Source: JBAXBF01 sp034429745 (GTDB lineage Bacteria > Chloroflexota > Anaerolineae > Anaerolineales > DRKV01). Taken from it: 64,000 bases of DNA. The stretch is taken from the NCBI GenBank assembly GCA_034429745.1, contig DAOUFY010000123.1:15276-79275 (forward strand), written 5' to 3'. A model generated the notes under the pieces. The model worked only from the letters and a program-made list of their open reading frames with translations, ran no database searches and was not told where the DNA came from. The translations under genes were made by a program, and so were the position numbers. Numbering within the stretch: position 1 is the first letter of the stretch; every line of letters begins with the position of its first letter. Below are positions 16,909 through 23,780 of this stretch, in pieces.

Positions 16909-17685
16909 ATGCCGGATACAGAAGTAATTCTTGGTCAGCAACCCGTTGTAGAAGTACTGCGCGCCGCTCGACGGCGCGCTTTTCGCCTATATTTGCTTCA
17001 ATCTAAAGAACAACAGCTTGAAAAAACTTCTTCAAAAACAAACAAATTAAAAGAAATCCTGCAATTATGCTATCAGCGCAATATCCCTATCCAAAAAGTA
17101 GATCGCATAAAACTGGACAGCTTAGGGAGCAATCATCAAGGCATCGCTCTTTTTGTTGAACCATATCCGTATGCTGATTTTGCTGAACTTCTTGAAATGC
17201 TTAACTCTCCAGATGAGCAGGCAAAACCTATGTTCCTTATCTTAGATATGATTCAAGACCCCCAAAATTTGGGCACACTGCTCCGCACAGCAGAAGCGGT
17301 TGGCGCGAAAGGTGTATTGCTTCCTTTACGACGTAGTGCCTTGATAACACCGGCTGTTGTTCATGCTTCCAGTGGTGCCACTGAACACTTGCATATTTGT
17401 CAAGTCAACCTTGCCCAAGCCATTGAGCGCCTGAAAAACCTTGGTGTTTGGGTAATCGGCTTGGATAGCAGTGGGGATGACCTCCATTTTCACCAACTGC
17501 CTTACAAAGAATCACTAGCTTTTGTCGTTGGTAACGAAGGAGAAGGTATGCGTCCATTGGTTCGCGCTTCTTGTGATATGCTCTTACGCCTTCCCATGTG
17601 CGGTAATATTGAATCACTTAATGCAGCAGTAGCCGGTTCAATCGTTCTCTATCTCGCTTGGTTAAGCCGTTTAAAGATGGTATAA
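16909..17685 (+). CDS. rlmB: SpoU family rRNA 2'-O-methyltransferase (RlmB/TrmH-like)
   Basis: A 258-residue protein. The N-terminal substrate-binding domain (GQQPVVEVLRAARRRAFRLYL, about 1-85) is like RlmB. A SPOUT domain has all three motifs: motif 1 QDPQNLGTLLRTAEAVGA, motif 2 VVGNEGEGM, and motif 3 RLPMCGNIESLNAAVAGSI. It probably methylates a guanosine ribose in 23S rRNA. It follows cysS after six bases without a clear ribosome site, so coupling is likely. The exact nucleotide target cannot be told from the sequence. Confidence 0.9.
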   Translation: MPDTEVILGQQPVVEVLRAARRRAFRLYLLQSKEQQLEKTSSKTNKLKEILQLCYQRNIPIQKVDRIKLDSLGSNHQGIALFVEPYPYADFAELLEMLNSPDEQAKPMFLILDMIQDPQNLGTLLRTAEAVGAKGVLLPLRRSALITPAVVHASSGATEHLHICQVNLAQAIERLKNLGVWVIGLDSSGDDLHFHQLPYKESLAFVVGNEGEGMRPLVRASCDMLLRLPMCGNIESLNAAVAGSIVLYLAWLSRLKMV

Positions 17686-17707
17686 TCTATCTCATACGAG
17701 GAAAAGT

Positions 17708-18349
17708 ATGTTTAACATTCCCCCTGCAATGCTCATCGCAAACATTTTTGTATTAATCATCGCCTTTACCATTCACGAATTTGCCCATGCTTGGACAGCT
17801 AACTTCTTCGGCGATGATACCCCACGTCTTAATGGTCGCCTAACCCTTAACCCCCTCGCTCATCTTGACGTAATGGGTTCGCTAATGCTGCTCATCGCTG
17901 GTTTTGGCTGGGCTAAGCCCGTTCCCATAGACCCTTATATCTTGCGACGCCGCTCCCCTTCCGCCCTCATGTGGGTTTCTTTCTCAGGTCCTCTCTCCAA
18001 TCTATCTCTAGCTATTATTGGAGCAGTCCTCTTTCACACCGGCCTTTTTACCCCTAGTTTTCCTCACGGCTTGCTGCCAACCCCCTCACAAATACTCACG
18101 CAATTCGTCTTCATCAATATTGTGTTGGCACTGTTCAATCTCCTTCCTATCCCTCCATTAGATGGGGATGAAATCGCAGCGCACTTTTTCCCATATTCTT
18201 GGACTCAATGGATGGACCGCTATATTCGTCCTTATGGTCCAGTCATCCTTTTAGTTCTCATCTTCGTTTTGCCCATGATTGGTATCAACATCCTTCAGTG
18301 GCTCATCTTCATCCCATCTCAGAACCTATTCCGCTTATTAGTTCTTTAA
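17708..18349 (+). CDS. Site-2 protease family protein (M50)
   Basis: A 213-residue integral membrane metalloprotease. HEFAHAW in the second hydrophobic segment is the HExxH zinc motif. NLLPIPPLDGDEI supplies the third zinc ligand in the usual N-x-x-P-x-P-P-L-D-G context. About five transmembrane segments are seen. There is no PDZ domain, so this is the short M50B-type protease found in many bacteria. A GAGGA site precedes the ATG. Substrates are unknown. It lies three bases upstream of the prephenate-dehydrogenase-like gene. Confidence 0.92.
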   Translation: MFNIPPAMLIANIFVLIIAFTIHEFAHAWTANFFGDDTPRLNGRLTLNPLAHLDVMGSLMLLIAGFGWAKPVPIDPYILRRRSPSALMWVSFSGPLSNLSLAIIGAVLFHTGLFTPSFPHGLLPTPSQILTQFVFINIVLALFNLLPIPPLDGDEIAAHFFPYSWTQWMDRYIRPYGPVILLVLIFVLPMIGINILQWLIFIPSQNLFRLLVL

Positions 18350-18352
18350 ACG

Positions 18353-19345
18353 ATGAAACTTCCCATGAAAATCACAATCATTGGTCTAGGAGAACAGGGC
18401 ATTTCCATCGGCTCTGCCTTATCCTCAGCTAAAGAGCGATTCTTGCGAATTGGCTATGATGCTGATATTAATCGCCAACACGCAGCCCAACGTGCTCAAG
18501 CAATTGATAAATCTGTACTTAATATCCATCAAGCAGTCCAAGATGCTGATATTATCGCACTTTGCGAATCGTGGGATAAACTCCAACCCACCCTTCAGAC
18601 GATTGCCTCTAGTGTAAAGCAAAACAGCGTAATAATTGACACATCTCCGATGAAATGCCGCGTGGCAGAATGGGTGCGGGCTTATTTTCCACCAACTGTT
18701 TCATACATCGGTATTTACCCTGTTGAGCACTTAACCAATGCCTCCCTTTCTCCCAATACAGAAACTTTGTCATTCAACAATCTGCCTATTTATCTTGCCG
18801 CTCCAGGTGGAACTTCATCAGCTGCGCTTGACCTCGTTACACAACTCATCCAAGCTATGGCCGCCCACCCCATTTATATTGATTTATTAGAACTAGACGG
18901 CATTTTAGCGAAAACCCAGCTTCTTCCCCCTCTACTTGCTCAAGCACTGATTCAAACCACCATCAATCAAGGAGGATGGCAAGATGCCCGCAAGCTTTCC
19001 TCCCTTCCTTTTGCTTTCATTACTAGTGCAATGAATACCCAAACTCCCGAAGCTCTTGTAGCTGCATGGAGTTCCAATCAGGAGAATACACTGCGCGTTC
19101 TAGATGACTTGATAGCTGCCTTGACTTCATTGCGCCAAACACTCGCTGAATTGTCTGAGAATAATCCCTCGCAGATTCAGCACCTCATCTCTGCCAGCAG
19201 CCAAGCCCAACAAGCTCATCAGCAATGGTGGTCAGAACGATTAAACGAAAACTGGCAAGAAGGTGTCCCTTTGCCAGTCTTAGAAAAGCGCAGCTTTCTC
19301 AGCCGTTTCTCAGCTGCTTTATTTCAAACTAAACGTAAGAATTAA
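18353..19345 (+). CDS. Prephenate dehydrogenase-like NAD(P)-binding protein
   Basis: A 330-residue protein with an N-terminal Rossmann fold (ITIIGLGEQGISIGSAL, about 6-22) and the TyrA-like elements DADIIALCESWDKLQPTL and SVIIDTSPMKCRVAEWV, followed by an all-helical C-terminal domain. The TyrA catalytic His is expected in a G-x-H-P-M/A-G context. Here the equivalent stretch reads YIGIYPVEHL, so the classic HPM motif is altered and true prephenate dehydrogenase activity is doubtful. A related 6-phosphogluconate- or imine-reductase-like activity is possible. Starts at 18353 or 18365 (MKITII) are both possible. Its 3' end overlaps the convergent next gene by 27 bases. Confidence 0.65.
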   Translation: MKLPMKITIIGLGEQGISIGSALSSAKERFLRIGYDADINRQHAAQRAQAIDKSVLNIHQAVQDADIIALCESWDKLQPTLQTIASSVKQNSVIIDTSPMKCRVAEWVRAYFPPTVSYIGIYPVEHLTNASLSPNTETLSFNNLPIYLAAPGGTSSAALDLVTQLIQAMAAHPIYIDLLELDGILAKTQLLPPLLAQALIQTTINQGGWQDARKLSSLPFAFITSAMNTQTPEALVAAWSSNQENTLRVLDDLIAALTSLRQTLAELSENNPSQIQHLISASSQAQQAHQQWWSERLNENWQEGVPLPVLEKRSFLSRFSAALFQTKRKN

Positions 19346-19681
19346 AATTCCCAAAGCCCCAGCCACCCACCAATACCCAGCATAAGGCTGAGGCACAAAC
19401 GTTGATGTTCTTACAGCTACCGCAAGGCAGGAAAGCACAATCCCAACACCAAAAATCCACCAATTTTTTATCTGATACGTAATTTGGGGCGTCTCTTCCT
19501 TTTGCAGTGGCTTTGCACCATATTTTTGGGCTTTCTTCTTCTTTGCTAACTGCTGAGGAGATAACTTCTCTTCTTCCGCTTTGCGTATCGTTTTCTTCTT
19601 GCGGCCTCGCAATTGAATAAACCGAAAATAGAAAATGACTACTGCAATGCCAACAATAATTATTCCAGGTTCAATATGCAC
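19319..19681 (-). CDS. Small membrane protein of unknown function
   Basis: A 120-residue protein. An N-terminal transmembrane helix (MHIEPGIIIVGIAVVIFYFRF) is followed by a strongly basic cytosolic segment (RGRKKKTIRKAEEEKLSPQQ) and two C-terminal transmembrane helices (about 74-90 and 102-119). No known domain is recognised. It is separated from the upstream gene on the same strand by three bases and overlaps the plus-strand neighbour tail-to-tail by 27 bases. Confidence 0.65.
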   Translation of the reverse strand: MHIEPGIIIVGIAVVIFYFRFIQLRGRKKKTIRKAEEEKLSPQQLAKKKKAQKYGAKPLQKEETPQITYQIKNWWIFGVGIVLSCLAVAVRTSTFVPQPYAGYWWVAGALGILILTFSLK

Positions 19682-19684
19682 AAT

Positions 19685-20179
19685 CTAACCCTCGCTTTCG
19701 TACCCTAAGACCTCAAGCACCTTTTTATAAAAAACATCAAGATCTATCGGTAATCCTTCTTCGCCGGGGAAATACCTGCCCCGCGGCGTCCATTCCCCAA
19801 AAATCGTCTCTTTCCTTCCGTCTTCTTTTATTATCTGAGATAAAGAGAACACCTTGCAAAATTTTTTCCATATGAATAGTGTAGGCTTTTGCGGCGGATA
19901 CAGCAAAGCAACAAAATAAGCTTCACCGTGCTTCTGAGGAGGCGGTGGTATTATCAAGGCCGTTCTTGCCCCATTAGCGTGCTCGCGTATTTCAAAGCTC
20001 ATGCCATCGGCAATTCTGCGCTCTTCGGGCTCCAACCTTTCTCCTACATGATCCCACCAAAATTGCAAAAAGTCAAGCTTATCTTGCTCTAAATAATAAA
20101 AAAAACGTTCTGTGTCACTTCGAAAAGCGCTTGGCAATGCCTTATAACTGAAAATATATTGTTGAGATTGCTTACCCAT
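19685..20179 (-). CDS. Protein of unknown function
   Basis: A 164-residue soluble protein with no signal peptide or membrane segment. It is rich in aromatic residues (YIFSYKALPSAF, FWWDHVGERL, FIWKKFCKVFSL). I do not recognise a family. Its start overlaps the end of the NmrA-like gene by eight bases and its stop is three bases from the next start, so all three minus-strand genes look like one unit. Confidence 0.6.
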   Translation of the reverse strand: MGKQSQQYIFSYKALPSAFRSDTERFFYYLEQDKLDFLQFWWDHVGERLEPEERRIADGMSFEIREHANGARTALIIPPPPQKHGEAYFVALLYPPQKPTLFIWKKFCKVFSLSQIIKEDGRKETIFGEWTPRGRYFPGEEGLPIDLDVFYKKVLEVLGYESEG

Positions 20180-21068
20180 ACTGCATCTCCTTAATTACCC
20201 GTTTCACAAAACTTCGAAAAGAAGTTGCCGGCCTTCCTAATAACCAACCCAATACATTGCTGTTTCCACAAAAGCCAAATTGCTCATAATATACAAACAT
20301 TTTTTTTAGCGTTTCAAGCGCATATTCTCCCAACCCATTTATACGTGCTTGCTTCTCCCACTCTGCTAAGTCTAACTTTTCGGCTTTTACTTCCCTGCCT
20401 AATTCCTCACTCAGCACTTGTGCAACTTCTATTTGAGTCAAACACTCCGCTCCTGCCAGTTCATAAATCGCATCGCTATGCCTGTCTTCCATCATTACTT
20501 TGCTTGCGGCTTCGGCTACATCCAATAAATCTACCATACCCAAACGGGTTGTTGGGGCATATGGCACTCGATAAATACCGTTTTGTGTAATTACTTGCCA
20601 ATAAGCAAGAATATTTTGCATATAAGCAGCCGGCTGTAGTATTGTATAAGACAAACCACTCTCGAATATCTTCTCCTCAACCCGCATCTTTTGCCAATGA
20701 TGGGGCATGGCTTCAACTTGCGGGTGCAGTACCGAATGATAGACTAATCGCCAAACATCATTGGCTTTTGCCGCATTCAGAAGCTTCTTTGCTATCGAGA
20801 CTTCATCAGCACACATGTTTGGCGGAATATGATAAATAGTTTTCACTCCTTTGCACGCGCGTCTCAGATCTTCTTCTTGGTTTAAATCCCCTAAAACAAC
20901 TTCATTTACCCCTAAGTCTTTTAAGTGCTCACCTGCCTGTGCATTGCGCACAAAAGCTCTTACACAAGCTTGTTTTTCCAATAACGCCTTAATAACGGCT
21001 CTTCCAGTTTTTCCGCTCGCTCCTGTAACCAGAATCATATCTTGCTCTGCCTTACAATCATTATTCAT
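20172..21068 (-). CDS. NmrA/atypical SDR family NAD(P)-binding protein
   Basis: A 298-residue protein with the glycine-rich motif MILVTGASGKTGRAV near the N-terminus, NEVVLGDLNQEEDLRRAC, and the C-terminal half typical of NmrA-like or NAD(P)H:quinone-reductase-like atypical SDRs (SYTILQPAAYMQN, DLLDVAEAASKVMMED). The SDR catalytic Tyr-x3-Lys is not evident, which is common in this group, so it may be a redox sensor or a reductase. The start is the ATG at 21066-21068. A hairpin separates it from the permease gene upstream. Confidence 0.8.
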   Translation of the reverse strand: MNNDCKAEQDMILVTGASGKTGRAVIKALLEKQACVRAFVRNAQAGEHLKDLGVNEVVLGDLNQEEDLRRACKGVKTIYHIPPNMCADEVSIAKKLLNAAKANDVWRLVYHSVLHPQVEAMPHHWQKMRVEEKIFESGLSYTILQPAAYMQNILAYWQVITQNGIYRVPYAPTTRLGMVDLLDVAEAASKVMMEDRHSDAIYELAGAECLTQIEVAQVLSEELGREVKAEKLDLAEWEKQARINGLGEYALETLKKMFVYYEQFGFCGNSNVLGWLLGRPATSFRSFVKRVIKEMQYG

Positions 21069-21075
21069 TCAAACA

Positions 21076-21106
21076 GGCATCCGAAGCCTTTCCAGCTTCG
21101 GACGCC
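21076..21106 (-). terminator. Hairpin at the end of the permease operon
   Basis: GGCATCCGAAGC (21076-21087) and GCTTCGGACGCC (21095-21106) form a 12-base-pair stem with one wobble-type pair and a seven-base loop. It lies between the permease stop and the NmrA-like start. The minus-strand T-run after it is weak, so termination may be partial. Confidence 0.5.
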
Positions 21107-21140
21107 TTTATCAATAATATAATGAATATCTAAACCCAGA

Positions 21141-22556
21141 TTACTGGTTGAGGACATCCGCCCGCACTTCAGGGGCTTTGAAAACCAAAGTGATTAAGTT
21201 CATAATGATGCCTACAACCGCACCAGTCGCAATGGCCGGCCAACCATTGGGGAACACACCCTGCAGCAATGGAATGGGCAGGAATCCATTGGGGAACCCA
21301 ATGTTGCCGCCGATGCCTATAATGAGAATAGTCGCACCAATGGCTAAGTGCTTGGGATCATAAAGGTTGACCTTCTCTGCCATCATGAGCGCGATACCTT
21401 GCATACCAATCACACCAAACAGGTAGATGGCTAGACCACCTGATACTGCGGTGGGAATGGAAGCAATAGCTTCAGCTAAAGGTCCTATGAAGCCTAAAAT
21501 GATGGCAATAACACCGGCCGTGATGAGAGCGGGCCCAGAGTAGTTGCGGGTGATCACCATGAGCGAGTTGTTCTCACCATAGTTTGTACCTGCGGTTGAG
21601 CCAAACAGACCGTTGATGAAGTCATCCAAGCCATCAAGCATTAGGTTCAAGCCAATATACTGAGCTAAATTATAGCGCGGCTTGCCCAATAAATCAGCTA
21701 AGTGATCCACATAAAGGCTGATCTGATAGAGGTGTGCGGTCGATTCTGGAATGGTAGCAATTGCCATAATACCTACACCCACAATGACAGTTGCCGTCAA
21801 GGGATCGCCAAACGAGGGGAAGTTAATTTGCGGTGCTCGCAGAAAAGCCTCCTTGCCAAACGCAGCAAAATTAACTAATCCTAAAGGAATAGCCACAATG
21901 TAACCAATAATAGCGGCTAAAAGAATAGGCAGCATGCCGATGAAGCCTTTGCCCTGCAAATACACAGAGAGAATGAACGCTGCCAAGAGGGTAACTACCG
22001 CAGCAGTCCACCACTTTAATTGCATTGCCGGCTCTGTAACCCCACAGCAAGTTCCTGCAGACATTCCCAAAGCTGCTGCGCCTAAACCAATACCAATCGT
22101 GCAGGCAACGGGACCAGTTACAATCGGGGGCAGTACATAATCTAACGCTTCTTTACCTCCAGAGATACGAATGATTAAGCCTACAATGATGTTGATGATG
22201 CCGGTTGCGATAAAACCTGCCACAACGACTGAAATTACCTCTGGTGGCGCCACTGGAGCATCCGCAGGAACCCCTTTAGCTGCCATAATACCCGCAACCG
22301 CCGTGATATAGCTGAAGCTTGAGCCATAGTATAATGGAATATATTTGCCAATGCTCAGTTTCGCTCCAATCAGTGTTACTACTGTGCCTAAACCTGTAAT
22401 GGTCAATACCGTGCTTACAGGGAACTTCATAAGAATAGCGCATAACACTGTAGCCGGGAACATGGTCAAGACGTGCTGCAAACCAAGCAGAACCATCTGC
22501 CCAAATGGGGGAGTATCATTTGGTAGATAACCCATGACTTTTGTTTCTGTAGCCAT
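21141..22556 (-). CDS. Uracil/xanthine permease (NCS2 family)
   Basis: A 471-residue membrane transporter with about 14 hydrophobic segments. QMVLLGLQHVLTMFPATVLC is the typical start of the NCS2 (nucleobase:cation symporter-2) fold. AIATIPESTAHLYQIS carries the conserved Glu region, and the stretch around GSTAGTNYGENNSLM corresponds to the family signature near the substrate site. A nucleobase (uracil, xanthine or urate) is the expected substrate. It is the last gene of a catabolic operon with a molybdenum hydroxylase, which agrees with uptake of an N-heterocycle. The upstream leader is unusually long (284 bases). A GGAAGG site precedes the ATG. Confidence 0.92.
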   Translation of the reverse strand: MATETKVMGYLPNDTPPFGQMVLLGLQHVLTMFPATVLCAILMKFPVSTVLTITGLGTVVTLIGAKLSIGKYIPLYYGSSFSYITAVAGIMAAKGVPADAPVAPPEVISVVVAGFIATGIINIIVGLIIRISGGKEALDYVLPPIVTGPVACTIGIGLGAAALGMSAGTCCGVTEPAMQLKWWTAAVVTLLAAFILSVYLQGKGFIGMLPILLAAIIGYIVAIPLGLVNFAAFGKEAFLRAPQINFPSFGDPLTATVIVGVGIMAIATIPESTAHLYQISLYVDHLADLLGKPRYNLAQYIGLNLMLDGLDDFINGLFGSTAGTNYGENNSLMVITRNYSGPALITAGVIAIILGFIGPLAEAIASIPTAVSGGLAIYLFGVIGMQGIALMMAEKVNLYDPKHLAIGATILIIGIGGNIGFPNGFLPIPLLQGVFPNGWPAIATGAVVGIIMNLITLVFKAPEVRADVLNQ

Positions 22557-22840
22557 ACTAATCCTTCCTTTTCTAAAAAACTTTTAATTTCAGAACACCA
22601 CTTAATAATAATTTTGATACTTGAATAACCTCTCAACCGCGTCGGCATCAGTTTGGGTAATAAACCCTCCTTTCTGCCCCGCTCCTAGGCGGCATGACAA
22701 TTATTGCAGCTCACCTAGAAAATACACAGCATTTGCTTTCCTCTTATTTGATACATCACCTCCTTTCACATATTACCCTCTGATCTCTTTCCAGATTCAG
22801 ATAGTAAAACCAGCTTGATTATGTCCACCACAACGCCTAT
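22557..22840 (-). other. Long structured leader upstream of the permease; no gene recognised
   Basis: On the minus strand this 284-base gap holds two strong Shine-Dalgarno-like sequences (AAAGGAGGTG near 22766 and AAAGGAGGG near 22670), a CTAGG...CCTAG pairing (about 22685-22720), a small hairpin GGGT-TTATT-ACCC, and only very short ORFs. It may be a cis-regulatory RNA. No named riboswitch class could be matched by eye. Confidence 0.3.
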
Positions 22841-22981
22841 TTACTGCTTAAACAAATAGGCAATAATACCAAGGATCAACAGAGCGGGAACAATATACAT
22901 AATGACCCGCGCTTCTTGGGTTTGAAGCAGATTGATATTTTGGCTGCCCTTGGATGCTTTTTCCATTTCCTTATTTGCCAT
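22841..22981 (-). CDS. 46-residue single-span membrane protein, paralogous to the CoxG-like C-terminus
   Basis: A short minus-strand gene with ATG at 22979-22981 and GAGGAG about eleven bases upstream. The product begins MANKEMEKASKGS and has QTQEARVIMYIVPALLILG at about 20-38, forming one transmembrane helix, then ends YLFKQ. The same stretch closes the CoxG-like protein of the next upstream gene (QSQEARVIMYVVPAIIILG), so the two are clear relatives. The role may be a stand-alone membrane tail or docking partner for the molybdenum hydroxylase. This is inferred from homology and position only. Confidence 0.7.
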   Translation of the reverse strand: MANKEMEKASKGSQNINLLQTQEARVIMYIVPALLILGIIAYLFKQ

Positions 22982-23108
22982 AACCAACAAAACTCCTCTA
23001 AAATTATTAAATTATTTTATTTATACAGGTAAAGAAAGACGTCTCCAGTTATACTTTTACTTTCAGCCCTGTATTAAACCAAATTCACTTACCTCTTTTG
23101 CCCATATC

Positions 23109-23741
23109 CTATTTTGGCAAATTCGATAACAAGTAGGCTAAAATACCCAGTATAATAATAGCCGGCACCACATACATGATCACGCGCGCTTCCTGAGATT
23201 GCAAAACGTTTTTACCCACATCCTTTGCCACTGCTGCAGCAAATTCAGCTTCTGAAGGGGGTTTATATTCCGCCGCCCGCCCTTCTGCTTTAGCGGCTAT
23301 TCGCTCTTGCAGGGCTTTATCCAACGATTCAAAAGCCTGTCGGATCATGCTCTTTGCCACACTATCTATCATCCGCTGTCCTACACTGGCTAGTGTACCT
23401 CCAAGCTGCAGCTCACCTTCATACTTCATTAAAGTTGTGCCATCAGCTTGCGCAATAAACTTCACATTACCCGAACCTTTTACAAATCCCGGCGCTCCCT
23501 TTCCATCTACCGTCAATGTGCAGCTCTCAGGAGGTACTTCATTGGAAATCAACAATTTCCCATCAAATACACCCGAAACAGGTCCAACCCGTACAAACAT
23601 TTTGCCTTCATATTCATTTTTGCCTATTAATGTAAGGCTTTGCGTACCAGGTAAAGCACTTGCTAAGACGTTGGGATCATAAAACATCTCCCAAACCTCT
23701 GCTTGCGGACCATTAAACACATGTTCACCTTCTAATTTCAT
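23109..23741 (-). CDS. CoxG-like SRPBCC protein with C-terminal membrane anchor
   Basis: A 210-residue protein. Residues about 1-145 form a CoxG/SRPBCC (START-like) domain beginning MKLEGEHVFNGPQAEVWEMF, with LPGTQSLTLIGKNEYEGKM and VKGSGNVKFIAQADGTTL. A charged linker follows (about 146-180) and a single transmembrane helix at 186-206. CoxG of Oligotropha carboxidovorans recruits CO dehydrogenase to the membrane. Here the protein probably tethers the molybdenum hydroxylase encoded just upstream to the membrane or respiratory chain. Its C-terminal helix region is duplicated in the 46-residue neighbour. Confidence 0.88.
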   Translation of the reverse strand: MKLEGEHVFNGPQAEVWEMFYDPNVLASALPGTQSLTLIGKNEYEGKMFVRVGPVSGVFDGKLLISNEVPPESCTLTVDGKGAPGFVKGSGNVKFIAQADGTTLMKYEGELQLGGTLASVGQRMIDSVAKSMIRQAFESLDKALQERIAAKAEGRAAEYKPPSEAEFAAAVAKDVGKNVLQSQEARVIMYVVPAIIILGILAYLLSNLPK

Positions 23742-23780
23742 AATAAAAACCTACCTAATTCTTTTATGTTTATGCATTAA

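Noticed and set aside
22466..22648. 60-residue ORF overlapping the permease start on the same strand
   Set aside because: Its ribosome-like site is 16 bases from the ATG and 91 bases of it overlap the permease in another frame; it is not supported as a gene.
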